Source of the DNA: Bacillus taeanensis
Lineage (GTDB): Bacteria > Bacillota > Bacilli > Bacillales > UBA6769
Assembly: GCF_003318295.1 (NCBI RefSeq)
Contig: NZ_QOCW01000029.1
Span: 1-61,019, forward strand
Direction of reading: 5' to 3'
Length of the DNA stretch: 61,019 bases
Position numbers and translations under genes: made by a program. Below, in pieces: positions 43,371-52,960 of this stretch (positions are counted from its first letter, which is position 1; each line of letters begins with the position of its first letter). Below the pieces are notes generated by a model that was not told where the DNA came from, searched no databases, and saw nothing but the letters and a program-made list of their open reading frames with translations.

Positions 43371-43862
43371 ATGCGTAATCGGCCAAAACACTCTCTTGAT
43401 CCAAAGGCATTAACGGTTTGGCGAATTCATGGCATACTCAATACGATAGTTGTATGGGTGCTGCCGTTTGCTTATTTTATTTTACGAAAGTTTGATTTTA
43501 TTCCACATTTATCGAATTGGATTCCAGTACTACTTATGATCATTCCACTTGTTTATACGCTTTTTGCAGTAGTTATCATGCCATCATTACAAATGAAGAG
43601 ATGGCGGTATGAAGTAACCGAGCATGAGATTGATCTTGAGCGGGGCGTTTTGTTTGTAAAAAAAACACTAATCCCAATGGTACGCGTTCAGCATGTAGAT
43701 ACAAAGCAGGGCCCGGTTTACCGCCGTTATCAATTAGCCTCTGTGACGATTTCAACCGCAGCAACGGTTCATGAAATCCCTGCGTTATCAAACAGCACAG
43801 CAGAGGAACTAAGAGATCGTATTTCTGAATTAGCGAGGGTGGCTGATGATGATGTCTCATAA
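43371..43862 (+). CDS. ydbS: PH (bPH2) domain membrane protein YdbS
   Basis: 163 residues: two membrane helices (ILNTIVVWVLPFAYFILR, WIPVLLMIIPLVYTLFAVVIM) followed by one bPH2 domain (WRYEVTEHEIDLERGVLFVKKTLIPMVRVQHVDTKQG). In B. subtilis YdbS and YdbT are co-encoded and give resistance to certain antimicrobial peptides (amylocyclicin); that role is by orthology. ATG after GAAGGTAGGG. Overlaps ydbT, and the pair keeps the B. subtilis order ahead of the rhomboid and acpS. Confidence 0.9.
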   Translation: MRNRPKHSLDPKALTVWRIHGILNTIVVWVLPFAYFILRKFDFIPHLSNWIPVLLMIIPLVYTLFAVVIMPSLQMKRWRYEVTEHEIDLERGVLFVKKTLIPMVRVQHVDTKQGPVYRRYQLASVTISTAATVHEIPALSNSTAEELRDRISELARVADDDVS

Positions 43863-45285
43863 AGAACGTCTTCATCCAATCGCTGTTGTTTTGTCCTTTG
43901 GTAAATCATTAAAAGAGATGCTTATTCCATTAATATTCTTTCTATTTGTTAATGTGGGAGAGCGTGCTTTTTTTTCTTTAAACAGTTTAGCAATTGTAGG
44001 TGTTTTTTTATACATTATCATTAGCGGTATCGTGCAGTGGATGATGTTTCATTATTACATAGAAAACGAGGAACTTCGAATTGAATATGGCGTGTTTGTG
44101 AAAAAAAGGCGTTATATTCCGAAAGATCGCATTCAATCGATTAACATCTCATCAGGACTGCTTCAGCGTATGTTTGGTCTTGTGAGAGTCCAGATTGAAA
44201 CAGCAGGCGGTTTTGATAAAGCAGAAGCAGAGCTTGCAGCTGTGACAAAGGAAAAAGCCGCAGTCTTACAAGAACTACTTCTTGTTACTCCTAACAATGA
44301 AGGAGAAGCACTGACAGCAGAAAAACCGAAAAAGATCTGGAAACTATCAACAAAAGAACTTTTCCTTGCATCAGCAACTTCTGGAGGAGCAGGTGTGATT
44401 TTTTCTTTCATTGCCGCTTTTTTAAGTCAATTTGATCAGTTTATTCCGGCAAAATATGTCTCGCTTTTTATTGAAAGGGCCCTTGCATCAAGCATTGCTT
44501 TTATTGCATTTTTCATTTTTATTGCTGCCCTTTTAACATGGCTGTTTTCGATTGCTGGTACAATTCTTAAATTTGGTGGCTTTACGCTTTCAAAAAACGA
44601 AAAGGAACTCCAAATAAAAAGCGGTATTTTAGAGCAAAAACAGCTTACAATTCCACTTCACCGCATTCAAGCTGTTCGAATTGTTGAAGGGATTTTGCGG
44701 CAGCCTTTTGGATTTGCGGCCCTTTATGTTGAAAGTGCCGGGGGCGGAGGAAAAGAAGAAAATTATTCGACCGTGCTGTATCCGCTTATTCGTAAAAAAG
44801 ATGTTTATTCCTTTTTGCAGGAAGTATTACCCGAATATGCGCATGAGGCTAACCTATACAATCTTCCAAGGCGGGCTATGATTCGCTATATGCTTCGATT
44901 CAGTTTGCCGCTGTTCATTATTGCTGTTCCGGTTATTATTTTTGTGTCTCACCCTTATCGATGGTTAGCGCTGCTTCCTGTTATAGGAGGAGCACTGCTT
45001 GGCTATGTTCAGTATAAGAGCGCCGGCTGGCAACTTGTATCTTCTCATCTTTATGTCTCAGCGCGTAAACTTGCCAAAACGACAGCTATTGTTAAAAAAC
45101 AGCGGGTTCAGGCGTTGGAAAGTAAGCAATCGTATTTTCAAAAACGAAAAAAGCTGCTTACAGTTTCTGTTTTTATTATGTCGAGTTTTTCAGGACGTGC
45201 CTTTCATATTGTTGACTTAGGGGAAGAGAATGCAGATGATCTCGCAAACTGGTTTTCTTATCAAACAAAAAAACTCTCTCTATAA
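43846..45285 (+). CDS. ydbT: PH (bPH2) domain membrane protein YdbT
   Basis: 479 residues with three bPH2 modules separated by pairs of membrane helices (about 20-60, 175-245, 355-400). Module signatures: VFVKKRRYIPKDRIQSINISSGLLQRMFGL, SGILEQKQLTIPLHRIQAVRIVEGILRQPFGFAALYVESAG, and AKTTAIVKKQRVQALESKQSYFQKRK. It forms a pair with YdbS. The start overlaps the end of ydbS by 17 bases; GAGGGTGG lies before the ATG. Confidence 0.9.
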   Translation: MMMSHKERLHPIAVVLSFGKSLKEMLIPLIFFLFVNVGERAFFSLNSLAIVGVFLYIIISGIVQWMMFHYYIENEELRIEYGVFVKKRRYIPKDRIQSINISSGLLQRMFGLVRVQIETAGGFDKAEAELAAVTKEKAAVLQELLLVTPNNEGEALTAEKPKKIWKLSTKELFLASATSGGAGVIFSFIAAFLSQFDQFIPAKYVSLFIERALASSIAFIAFFIFIAALLTWLFSIAGTILKFGGFTLSKNEKELQIKSGILEQKQLTIPLHRIQAVRIVEGILRQPFGFAALYVESAGGGGKEENYSTVLYPLIRKKDVYSFLQEVLPEYAHEANLYNLPRRAMIRYMLRFSLPLFIIAVPVIIFVSHPYRWLALLPVIGGALLGYVQYKSAGWQLVSSHLYVSARKLAKTTAIVKKQRVQALESKQSYFQKRKKLLTVSVFIMSSFSGRAFHIVDLGEENADDLANWFSYQTKKLSL

Positions 45286-45366
45286 AAAAGAGAGCTTTTT
45301 CTTTGATACTTTTTAAATAAAAATGTATAATAAGTATAAATAGTAAAAGCAAAAGAGGTGCTCAAT

Positions 45367-45906
45367 ATGAAAATTACATTAGTGTGCGGTAGTATTAGAG
45401 AAAAATCAACAACAAAAGCAATTTTATCGCAAGTGAACGATTATTTAGAAAATCAGAACATTGAAGTGAATTTCATTGATTTTCAAAACCGTCCGCTTCC
45501 GATGTTTGATGGAACAAAAGAAACGAAGGAAAAAGCAGCTTGGTGGATTAAAGCAGTTGATGAAGCGGATGGTTTAATTGTTGCTTCACCTGAATATCAC
45601 AATTCATTTAGCGGTGTGTTAAAAAATGCGTTTGATTTTATTTCATTTGATCAAACACATGATAAACCAACAGGAATGATCGCAACAGCAGGCGGAGGAA
45701 AAGGCGGAATAAACTGTTTAAACGGCATGCGTACGTTTTTACGAGGTATTGGCGCATTAGTGCTTCCACAGCAAGTTGCCATTGATGCAGGAGAATTTAA
45801 TGACGTACCAATTTGTACAAATAAAGATCTTTGTGAGCGTGCTTTTCAGCTTAGTGATGAAGTCGTGCGTTTTGCAAAGCTTTTAGAAAAACAAAAGGTG
45901 TCGTAA
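45367..45906 (+). CDS. NADPH-dependent FMN reductase family protein
   Basis: 179 residues, flavodoxin-like fold. FMN-binding loop GSIREKSTTKAIL at the start and SPEYHNSFSGVLKNAFDFIS in the middle are typical of the SsuE/ArsH/YhdA-like reductases; TAGGGKGGINCLNGMRTFLRGIGALVLP follows. Probably reduces FMN, quinones or azo dyes with NAD(P)H. ATG after AAAGAGGTGC; the track from GTG at 45358 overlaps the ribosome binding site. Single gene. Confidence 0.92.
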   Translation: MKITLVCGSIREKSTTKAILSQVNDYLENQNIEVNFIDFQNRPLPMFDGTKETKEKAAWWIKAVDEADGLIVASPEYHNSFSGVLKNAFDFISFDQTHDKPTGMIATAGGGKGGINCLNGMRTFLRGIGALVLPQQVAIDAGEFNDVPICTNKDLCERAFQLSDEVVRFAKLLEKQKVS

Positions 45907-46030
45907 CATTGTAACACCAGGGTATAGACCCCCTCCGGCAGTAAATAAATTATAGGTGGAAACTTGCTTTTATCTACTATAAGAGGGGGTTAAATGATTA
46001 ATCATTCGGTTTCTGTTTTTAATTCCACTA

Positions 46031-46786
46031 TTAAATCATCCGAACAAGCACTCCGATGGCAACAAGCAAAATAAAAAATCCCCAAATAATTTTTGACGTA
46101 AGATTACTATTAAAACGGCGTCTTCTCTTCCAACGGTTTGGATTAAATGAAATTTCATCGTCTGAAGCCTTCACAACATTCACACGATAAATTGAAAAAG
46201 GTCGCGCTTTTCTTAAGACAAGTGGTGCAAGGGCAGCACCGCCTAAAAAGCCGAATAGATGACCTAATACATTAATGTTTGAAGTAAAAAAGCTCATCAC
46301 AAGGCCGATTGCTAAAATAGTAAGCACAAGCTGCGCGTTTCCACGGTCAATTAAATCTTTTCGATAAAACGACATATACAAGTAAATCCCAAACAAGCCA
46401 TAAATAGCACCAGAGGCACCGAGGTGGGTGTAATAAGAGTTTTCTAAAAAATAAGTAACGATATTAGCGATTGCCCCTGCTCCTACATAGGAAAATAAAA
46501 ACAATGGTTTTCCAATCATGCGCTCTAAAGCAGGTCCGAATAAATAAAGAGAAAACGAGTTAAATAAGAAATGAGGAAACGTTTGATGCAAAAAGATTGG
46601 TGTAAGGATGCGCCAATATTCCCCTTGGGCAATCAAACCGTTTTGTCCAATCCCATAGTAGAGGACGGTTTGGCCGGTCGGAATGTAATTTATAATGACA
46701 AAAAGTAAAAAGTGAAGAGCAATTAATACAGAAACAACCGGGTATAGTCGAATAAATGCCCGAAATGATTCTTGTCTGACAAACAT
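46031..46786 (-). CDS. ydcA: Rhomboid family intramembrane serine protease
   Basis: 251 residues, six membrane helices with catalytic pair Ser in [13 protein letters not shown] (GxSG) and His in [33 protein letters not shown] is the conserved second helix. Orthologue by position of B. subtilis ydcA. It is longer owing to a basic C-terminal tail plus last helix ([28 protein letters not shown]). The ATG at 46786 follows AAAGGTGG; upstream GTG/ATG codons are too close to it. Divergent from acpS. Confidence 0.93.
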   Translation of the reverse strand: MFVRQESFRAFIRLYPVVSVLIALHFLLFVIINYIPTGQTVLYYGIGQNGLIAQGEYWRILTPIFLHQTFPHFLFNSFSLYLFGPALERMIGKPLFLFSYVGAGAIANIVTYFLENSYYTHLGASGAIYGLFGIYLYMSFYRKDLIDRGNAQLVLTILAIGLVMSFFTSNINVLGHLFGFLGGAALAPLVLRKARPFSIYRVNVVKASDDEISFNPNRWKRRRRFNSNLTSKIIWGFFILLVAIGVLVRMI

Positions 46787-46946
46787 CAGCATAACCACCT
46801 TTATAAAAAGCGAGATGCCTTTATTTTAGCATAGTCGGTGTACAAGCTAAAAATGCAAAGTTTTTATTCGGTGGCAAAGATGAATTCATTATAAAGATAT
46901 GAGAAAATAAATCATCAAGTATTATGGAAAAGAAAGGATTTAGTTG

Positions 46947-47300
46947 ATGATTATTGGCATTGGCATTGATATTATAGAGCTTTATCGAATCAAAAGGACA
47001 ATCGAACGAAATGAAAAATTTGTACCGCGTATATTAACGCCAAGGGAACAGGATCGCTACTACAGCTTACCGCCAAACCGTCAAATTGAATTTTTGGCAG
47101 GAAGATTTGCTGTAAAGGAAGCATATGCAAAAGCACGAGGGACTGGTATTGGAAAATTAAGTTTTCAAGATATTGAAATTTCTTCTGAAAATGGAAAGCC
47201 TGTGATTCGTTCAGAAGCACCGGAAAAAATTTTTGTATCCATCTCCCACAGTAAAGATTACGCTGTTGCACAAGTTATTATTGAAAGCTTGTCATGCTAG
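46947..47300 (+). CDS. acpS: Holo-[acyl-carrier-protein] synthase
   Basis: 117 residues. It transfers 4'-phosphopantetheine from CoA to apo-ACP. Signatures: [12 protein letters not shown] (Asp ligand of Mg), [21 protein letters not shown] (Glu) and [13 protein letters not shown] chosen over the TTG just upstream. Starts the acpS-nnrD-ydcC series on the + strand. Confidence 0.96.
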   Translation: MIIGIGIDIIELYRIKRTIERNEKFVPRILTPREQDRYYSLPPNRQIEFLAGRFAVKEAYAKARGTGIGKLSFQDIEISSENGKPVIRSEAPEKIFVSISHSKDYAVAQVIIESLSC

Positions 47301-47358
47301 TCTGCATATTGCGCGGTGCTCGTTCATATATTTTTAGTGCGGTTAGGAGGGAACTATT

Positions 47359-48873
47359 GTGCAGGTTGTAACGAGAGACGAGATGTATGCTGTTGACCGC
47401 TATGCAGGAGAAGAAATTGGGCTGACAGGTTTATTGTTAATGGAAAATGCAGGGCAGGCTGCTGCAAAAAAAATAATGGAAAGGCTGACAGGCAGTGAAC
47501 AACTTGCTGTATTAATTGGCACCGGAAATAACGGAGGAGACGGTTTTGTCCTTGCAAGGGTATTAAAAAGTATGGGGTATGGTGTTGATGTTTGGTTAAT
47601 ACCAGAGAAAAATAAAATAAAAGAAGACGCCAAAAAAGCAATGATTATTTACGAGCGGTCTGGGTTTTCATACCGTTCGTATCACCAAGAAGGACATGAA
47701 TGTTTCTTGTCCTCGCTTGCAAACACGGAAGTGATCGTTGATGCGCTTTTAGGGATTGGGTTGAAAGAATCTGTACGCTCTCCTTATGCTAACATTATTG
47801 ATGCTGTAAACAGCCAAAGTGCATTCATTCTTTCCATTGATCTTCCGAGTGGAGTGCCTGCAGATGGAGGTCCTGTCTCACTTGCCATCCAAGCTGATGA
47901 AACGATAACCTTGCAGTGTCCCAAAGTCGGCGCCTATACGTTTCCAAGTGCTGATTACTATGGAAAACTTACAGTAGTAGATATTGGAATTCCGCCAAAA
48001 GCATTTCAACAGCTGCCAGTAAGAAAAGTGTGGCAGGTAATGGATGTGAAAACCGCTCTCCCAGTGCGAAAGCCTTCATCACATAAAGGCACCTATGGAA
48101 AAGGATTAGTTGTTGGCGGATCACTGTCAATGCCGGGCGCTCCGATTATGACAGCAAAAGCTGCGCTTCGATCCGGCTCTGGTTTGTTAACTGTCGCTGT
48201 ACCAGAAGAGATTCACTCTATTGCAGCAAGTCATATTAGTGAAGCAATGTTTACACCGTTTTCTAATCAAACGTCTTTATTTCAAAAGCCTGATGAACAA
48301 ATTCCATATGATACAATTGCAATCGGCCCAGGTCTTGGAAGAGACAGCTATGCTGAAGGTAGGGTACGGGAAGCCCTTACGCTTTCTGTTCCACTTGTGA
48401 TTGATGCTGATGGGTTATTTCATTTAAAAACGATGCTGCCTCTCTTAAAAAAGCGTCAAGCTCCAACGATTTTAACACCTCATTCAGGAGAAATGGCACG
48501 GCTTTTAGAATGGAGTGTGGAAGAAGTTGAACATAACCGCATTCAACTTTCTAAACAGTTTGCAAAGGAATACGGTCTTTATCTTGTCTTAAAAGGACCA
48601 TATACCATTGTAACCACACCAACAGGCAGTCAATTTATTAATACAACTGGAAATGCCGCACTAGCAAAAGGCGGCTCTGGTGATGTATTAACTGGAATGA
48701 TTTTAGCTTTTTTAATGCAGCATAAAGTCATTCAAGAGGCCCTCAGTAATGCTGTCTATCTGCACGGAGCAGCAGCGGATTATTTAGTGAAAACGTCACA
48801 TTCTAAATTGGATGTGCTGGCATCAGATCTTATTGAAGTGCTGCCGATTTTACTAAAAAAATATACTCGTTAG
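47359..48873 (+). CDS. nnrD: Bifunctional NAD(P)HX epimerase / ADP-dependent NAD(P)HX dehydratase
   Basis: 504 residues from GTG after AGGAGGG. The N-terminal YjeF_N epimerase domain (1-215; GTGNNGGDGFVLAR, DLPSGVPADGG) is fused to the C-terminal carbohydrate-kinase-like YjeF_C dehydratase (about 230-500; GSLSMPGAPIMTAKAALRSGSGLLTVAVP, NTTGNAALAKGGSGDVLTGMI). It repairs hydrated NADH/NADPH. In many Bacillaceae this gene sits between acpS and the ydcC lipoprotein, as here. Confidence 0.95.
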   Translation: MQVVTRDEMYAVDRYAGEEIGLTGLLLMENAGQAAAKKIMERLTGSEQLAVLIGTGNNGGDGFVLARVLKSMGYGVDVWLIPEKNKIKEDAKKAMIIYERSGFSYRSYHQEGHECFLSSLANTEVIVDALLGIGLKESVRSPYANIIDAVNSQSAFILSIDLPSGVPADGGPVSLAIQADETITLQCPKVGAYTFPSADYYGKLTVVDIGIPPKAFQQLPVRKVWQVMDVKTALPVRKPSSHKGTYGKGLVVGGSLSMPGAPIMTAKAALRSGSGLLTVAVPEEIHSIAASHISEAMFTPFSNQTSLFQKPDEQIPYDTIAIGPGLGRDSYAEGRVREALTLSVPLVIDADGLFHLKTMLPLLKKRQAPTILTPHSGEMARLLEWSVEEVEHNRIQLSKQFAKEYGLYLVLKGPYTIVTTPTGSQFINTTGNAALAKGGSGDVLTGMILAFLMQHKVIQEALSNAVYLHGAAADYLVKTSHSKLDVLASDLIEVLPILLKKYTR

Positions 48874-48935
48874 CTCGTTAAACTTGTGAATAACTCCCTT
48901 CTTTGTCGTGGAATTTAGACAAAGGAGTGAACCTG

Positions 48936-49952
48936 ATGAGAAAGATGCGCTCAGTAATTTTAATACTCGTTGTCTTTTTGCTTGCACTAGCAGGGTGCGG
49001 TCAAAAAAGCCAAGAAGACATTTTAGGAAGTTTAGAAGAGAAGTGGGAGAAGCTTGATAGTTATAAAGCTGAAGCAACAATGACACTTGAGACTGGTGAT
49101 GAACCTCGTATTTACCAAGTAGAAGTATGGCATAAAAAGCCAAGCTATTATCGTGTAAAATTGCAAAATGCTGATCAAGAGCAAAGTCAAATTATTTTAC
49201 GCAATGATGAAGGGGTGTTTGTATTAACACCTGCTCTTAACAAAAGCTTCCGTTTTCAAAGTGAGTGGCCTGATAACCAAAGCCAAGTTTATTTATACGA
49301 ATCGCTTATTAATGATATTTTAAACGATAAAGAACGTACATTTAAGGTGAAAGAGAAAGAAAAAGATTATACCTTTACAACAAAAACAAATTATCAAAAT
49401 AAAAACCTTCATGAACAAGAAATTACATTGTCAGGGAAAACATTAGCACCAGAAAAGGTTGCCATTAAAGATAAGGATCTAAATGTTCTTGTAACCGTAG
49501 AATTTAAAAATGTAACATTTGACCATCCTTTTAAAGAAGAAGATTTTGATATGCAGCGCAATATGACGGGTGCTAAACTTGAAATTCCAACAATGGCTGA
49601 AACAGATCAACAGATGGAAGTCATGTATCCAATGTATGTTCCAGATGGTTTAGTATTAAGTGAAGAAAAAGAATTATCGGTAGATGGAGAAGAAAAAGTG
49701 ATTTTATCTTACACAGGCGACAAGTCATTTACGTTAATTCAACAGCAGGCCCGTGCTGCAGTTGAAACAAGCACTCCTGTTTCAATGATGTATGGCGAAC
49801 CTGTTGATTTAGGATTTACGATCGGAGTAATGAATAATCAATCCATTTCTTGGATGCATAAAGGAATGGAGTTTTATTTAACATCTAATAATATGGATGA
49901 GGACGAACTAGCGGCAGTGGCAAGATCTGTCCAAGGCATGACAGTTAAATAG
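48936..49952 (+). CDS. ydcC: LolA-like lipoprotein YdcC (GerS-type)
   Basis: 338 residues from the ATG after AAAGGAGTGAACC. Lipobox LLALAGC, then a LolA/LppX-like beta-sheet domain (LDSYKAEATMTLETGDEPRIYQVEVWHKKPSYYRVKL; EEDFDMQRNMTG) and a DUF4367-like C-terminal part (KELSVDGEEKVILSYTGDKSFTLIQQQAR). The family is linked to sporulation and germination (YdcC, GerS), probably acting in lipoprotein or cortex assembly. In B. subtilis it is followed by alr; here alr is absent. Confidence 0.9.
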   Translation: MRKMRSVILILVVFLLALAGCGQKSQEDILGSLEEKWEKLDSYKAEATMTLETGDEPRIYQVEVWHKKPSYYRVKLQNADQEQSQIILRNDEGVFVLTPALNKSFRFQSEWPDNQSQVYLYESLINDILNDKERTFKVKEKEKDYTFTTKTNYQNKNLHEQEITLSGKTLAPEKVAIKDKDLNVLVTVEFKNVTFDHPFKEEDFDMQRNMTGAKLEIPTMAETDQQMEVMYPMYVPDGLVLSEEKELSVDGEEKVILSYTGDKSFTLIQQQARAAVETSTPVSMMYGEPVDLGFTIGVMNNQSISWMHKGMEFYLTSNNMDEDELAAVARSVQGMTVK

Positions 49953-49964
49953 ACTTCATTTAAC

Positions 49965-50000
49965 AGACTCAGTGTAACCCATTTTATGCTGAGTCTTTTT
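49965..50000 (+). terminator. Terminator of ydcC
   Basis: AGACTCAG (49965-49972) with CTGAGTCT (49989-49996), then TTTTT. Confidence 0.85.
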
Positions 50001-50003
50001 CTT

Positions 50004-50475
50004 ATAAAAGAAACAATGTTTTTGAGAGTAAAAAAAGAAATACAAGAGATTGGAATAAAAAGAAAACAATAAGCCAAACCTATCGTTGAATTGATTAGAG
50101 AGGGGCCTCTAGAATGGTTTATCACCCTTTGTTAACTGGTTTTATGCATTTTTTATTTTTTGTAGATGATTGTGATGGAGAGTTTTAGAAAATCTATGCT
50201 TTTCCTAAAATTATTTCGACAAATCCTGTTTAAGATTTAATCGAATGAGCCACCTTTACCTTGAAAAAAGAGCATTATCGTAACTTTTTATTAAATCTAG
50301 GAAGGAAAATGTAGGTTTTTGGCGAAACTGTATGCTGTTAAGGTCTTTGCAAACCGTATTGGCAAGTGGTAATATTAAATTTGGGATAGAAAGTACGTAT
50401 TCAAAGAGTGAGAATTGATGAATAGCTTTTTGAATGATCTTTTTGTGAAGAAATAAAATATGAATCGTAGCTGTG
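50004..50475. other. Gene-free spacer where alr lies in relatives
   Basis: About 470 AT-rich bases between ydcC and ndoAI. No ORF with a ribosome binding site and no recognisable alanine racemase remnant in any frame. The promoter of ndoAI-ndoA must lie here, but no convincing -35/-10 stands out. Confidence 0.5.
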
Positions 50476-50493
50476 TGCTGGAGGTGTATGTTT

Positions 50494-50772
50494 GTGAGCG
50501 GCACAAACGAAAAAAGAATTGAGATTACACTGTCAGAACAACTTTTAAAAGAGGTCGATGGGGCCATCCAACAAGAAAATCTTGATCGAAATGAATTTAT
50601 TTCTCAAGCGACCCGAATGTATCTGCGGGAACGGAATAAGCGTCATATCCGTGAGACGATGCGCCAAGGCTATATGGAAATGGCGAAAATCAATCTAAAC
50701 ATTGCTTCAGAAGCATTTCTTGCTGAGGAGGAAGCAGACCATACTTTAGACCGCTTAGTAAGCGGGGTGTAA
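50494..50772 (+). CDS. ndoAI: Antitoxin EndoAI (ribbon-helix-helix)
   Basis: 92 residues from GTG, seven bases after GGAGGTG. N-terminal ribbon-helix-helix ([38 protein letters not shown]) for DNA binding and the C-terminal toxin-binding tail [34 protein letters not shown], closely like B. subtilis EndoAI. It neutralises NdoA and autoregulates. Four bases before ndoA, directly upstream of the rsb-sigB module, the standard Bacillus arrangement. Confidence 0.95.
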   Translation: MSGTNEKRIEITLSEQLLKEVDGAIQQENLDRNEFISQATRMYLRERNKRHIRETMRQGYMEMAKINLNIASEAFLAEEEADHTLDRLVSGV

Positions 50773-50776
50773 TGAT

Positions 50777-51127
50777 TTGATTGTGAAACGTGGCGACGTT
50801 TACTTTGCTGACCTTTCGCCTGTTGTTGGATCAGAGCAAGGAGGCATTCGGCCTGTTCTCATTATTCAAAATGATATCGGGAATCGATTTAGTCCTACTG
50901 TAATCGTCGCAGCTATTACAGCTCAAATCCAAAAGGCGAAGCTGCCTACTCATGTTGAGATTAATGCGAAAAAATATGGGTTTGAACGTGACTCTGTCAT
51001 TTTATTAGAGCAGGTGCGTACCATTGATAAACAGCGATTAACAGATAAGATTACGCATTTGGATGATGATATGATGGGTCGTGTAGATGAAGCTTTACAA
51101 ATAAGTTTAGGTTTAATTGACTTTTAA
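50777..51127 (+). CDS. ndoA: mRNA interferase EndoA (MazF family)
   Basis: 116 residues from TTG after GGGGTG, as in B. subtilis. MazF fold: [23 protein letters not shown] (RNA-binding and catalytic Arg/Thr region), [24 protein letters not shown] and [17 protein letters not shown]. It cleaves mRNA at UACAU in B. subtilis. Very highly conserved; ends in a strong terminator before the rsb operon. Confidence 0.97.
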   Translation: MIVKRGDVYFADLSPVVGSEQGGIRPVLIIQNDIGNRFSPTVIVAAITAQIQKAKLPTHVEINAKKYGFERDSVILLEQVRTIDKQRLTDKITHLDDDMMGRVDEALQISLGLIDF

Positions 51128-51137
51128 TTGAAATGGT

Positions 51138-51180
51138 ACAAATAAAAAAAGCTGCTTTAAAAGCAGCTTTTTTTATTTGT
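51138..51180. terminator. Bidirectional terminator after ndoA
   Basis: ACAAATAAAAAAAGCTGCTT and its exact complement on the other side; U-rich on both strands, GC core AGCTGC/GCAGCT. Confidence 0.88.
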
Positions 51181-51226
51181 GCTTTTTGTGCATAATCGGA
51201 CAAAAAAGAGAGGGAATAAACGATTT

Positions 51227-51254
51227 TTGTCGAATGTATAGCCCTAACTATAAT
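51227..51254 (+). promoter_or_regulatory. Sigma-A promoter of the rsb-sigB operon
   Basis: TTGTCG at 51227-51232, 16-base spacer, TATAAT at 51249-51254; about 95 bases before rsbR. Gives basal expression of the whole operon. Confidence 0.65.
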
Positions 51255-51348
51255 TGGAAACTGGATACAGAGCATCAAAACCTTTGCATGAAAGCTTGAA
51301 CGGTGAAATAATAGGGGTTAGAAAAAAGCATTTATGGGAGGAACAGAG

Positions 51349-52170
51349 ATGGATCGATTAATTGTTGAAATGATACAAAGCTATAAACAAGAGATCTGTG
51401 AGCGTTGGCGATCGGAAACAAATCTTGCCAAAGAGCAGCACCGTCTGCAAAACATTTCAAGCGTAATGTACGAAAATACAAATGATGAATTTGTGGAAAT
51501 GATGTTTCAACATATCGAAACCCACAATAATCCCTCTGCAGAACAGCTGCTTTCCTTTGCAGAACACTTAATGAAAATTGGCTGGAATTTAAGCTATTTA
51601 ACACAAGGTATGCAAACATTTCGCCGTATTCTATTGGATGTATTGTTTGAGAATGATATTGAAAATAGAAGAGTGATTGAAATCTACCAAGAAATTGATC
51701 GCTGGTTTGATCCAATTTTAAATGAGTTAATTGATCACAGTTCAAAGAATTGGGAGAATACAGTATCTCTTCAAAAAGTAGCCTTACAAGAGCTGTCAGC
51801 ACCATTAATTCCAGTACTCGAACAAATTAGTGTAATGCCCCTTGTCGGCACAATTGATACAGAACGAGCAAAACTTATTATGGAGAATCTATTAAATGGA
51901 GTAATCAAGCATCGTTCACAAGTTGTATTAATTGATATTACGGGTGTTCCTGTCGTGGATACAATGGTTGCTCATCATATCATTCAGGCGGCAGAAGCGG
52001 TGCGGCTAATAGGGGCACAGTGTATCCTTGTTGGAATTCGTCCTGAAATCGCTCAAACAATTGTGAATTTAGGCATTGATTTAGGACAATTCCCGACAAA
52101 GAGTACATTATTTAAAGGGATGAAAACGGCGTTAGAACTAACAAAACGCAATATTGTTGATATAACGTAA
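51349..52170 (+). CDS. rsbR: RsbT co-antagonist RsbR, stressosome component
   Basis: 273 residues from the ATG after GGGAGG. N-terminal non-haem globin-like sensor domain (1-150) and C-terminal STAS domain ([39 protein letters not shown]) with the threonines phosphorylated by RsbT. It forms the stressosome with RsbS and holds RsbT until environmental stress. First gene of the eight-gene SigB operon. Confidence 0.96.
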   Translation: MDRLIVEMIQSYKQEICERWRSETNLAKEQHRLQNISSVMYENTNDEFVEMMFQHIETHNNPSAEQLLSFAEHLMKIGWNLSYLTQGMQTFRRILLDVLFENDIENRRVIEIYQEIDRWFDPILNELIDHSSKNWENTVSLQKVALQELSAPLIPVLEQISVMPLVGTIDTERAKLIMENLLNGVIKHRSQVVLIDITGVPVVDTMVAHHIIQAAEAVRLIGAQCILVGIRPEIAQTIVNLGIDLGQFPTKSTLFKGMKTALELTKRNIVDIT

Positions 52171-52184
52171 GGGGGGAAGGCAGT

Positions 52185-52541
52185 ATGCGAATACCAATTT
52201 TAAAACTTTATGATTATTTGCTGATAACCATTCAAATTGATTTAGATGACCAAACAGCGCTCCAGTTTCAAGAAGATTTATTGGAAAAAATTCATGAAAC
52301 AGGTGCAAAGGGCGTTGTGATTGATTTAACATCAGTTGATATTATTGATTCCTTTATTGCAAAAGTTTTAGGTGAAGTTGTGAAAATGTCAAACCTAATG
52401 GGCGCAAGAGTTGTTTTAACCGGCATTCAGCCTGCGGTAGCTGTTACGTTAATTGACCTTGGTATCTACTTGAACAATGTTCCAACCGCATTAGATCTTG
52501 AACAGGGGCTAGAGAAACTGAAGCAGGAATTGGAGGAATAG
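52185..52541 (+). CDS. rsbS: RsbT antagonist RsbS
   Basis: 118 residues, a single STAS domain; the phosphorylated serine lies in [15 protein letters not shown]. Forms the stressosome core with RsbR and sequesters RsbT until phosphorylated. ATG after GGGGGGAAGG, 14 bases after rsbR. Confidence 0.97.
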   Translation: MRIPILKLYDYLLITIQIDLDDQTALQFQEDLLEKIHETGAKGVVIDLTSVDIIDSFIAKVLGEVVKMSNLMGARVVLTGIQPAVAVTLIDLGIYLNNVPTALDLEQGLEKLKQELEE

Positions 52542-52543
52542 AG

Positions 52544-52945
52544 ATGGGAACCCAATCCTGTGTACCAGTAAAGAATGAATGGGATATTGTCAACGCTAGA
52601 CAGCTAGGAAGAAAAATGGCAAAAGATTTAGGATTTGGCAGTGTTGATCAAGCTCGAATTACAACGGCAATTTCGGAACTTGCAAGGAATATCTATTTAT
52701 ATGCAGACTACGGAACAATATGTATTGAAACGTACGAAGACTATGGCAAACAAGGACTAAAAATCATTGCGTCAGATACAGGACCAGGTATTAAAGACCT
52801 TCGAAAAGCGATGCAGGATGGTTATACAACTTCAGGAGGGTTAGGGGCCGGACTTCCCGGAGTGAAGAGATTAATGGATGATTTTTCTATCGATACAAAA
52901 GTAGGAGAAGGGACAGAAATTACAGCAATAAAATGGCTCCGCTAA
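52544..52945 (+). CDS. rsbT: Serine/threonine protein kinase RsbT
   Basis: 133 residues, HATPase_c (GHKL) kinase: AISELARNIYLYA (N box), IASDTGPGIKDL (G1) and GYTTSGGLGAGLPGVKRLMD (G2). It phosphorylates RsbS/RsbR and, once free, activates RsbU. Starts two bases after the rsbS stop. Confidence 0.97.
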   Translation: MGTQSCVPVKNEWDIVNARQLGRKMAKDLGFGSVDQARITTAISELARNIYLYADYGTICIETYEDYGKQGLKIIASDTGPGIKDLRKAMQDGYTTSGGLGAGLPGVKRLMDDFSIDTKVGEGTEITAIKWLR

Positions 52946-52960
52946 AGGAGGGTGGTTGCT

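Noticed and set aside
50256..50567. 103-codon minus-strand ORF upstream of ndoAI
   Set aside because: Its N-terminal part is antisense to ndoAI, there is no ribosome binding site and the sequence is not protein-like; not an alr remnant.
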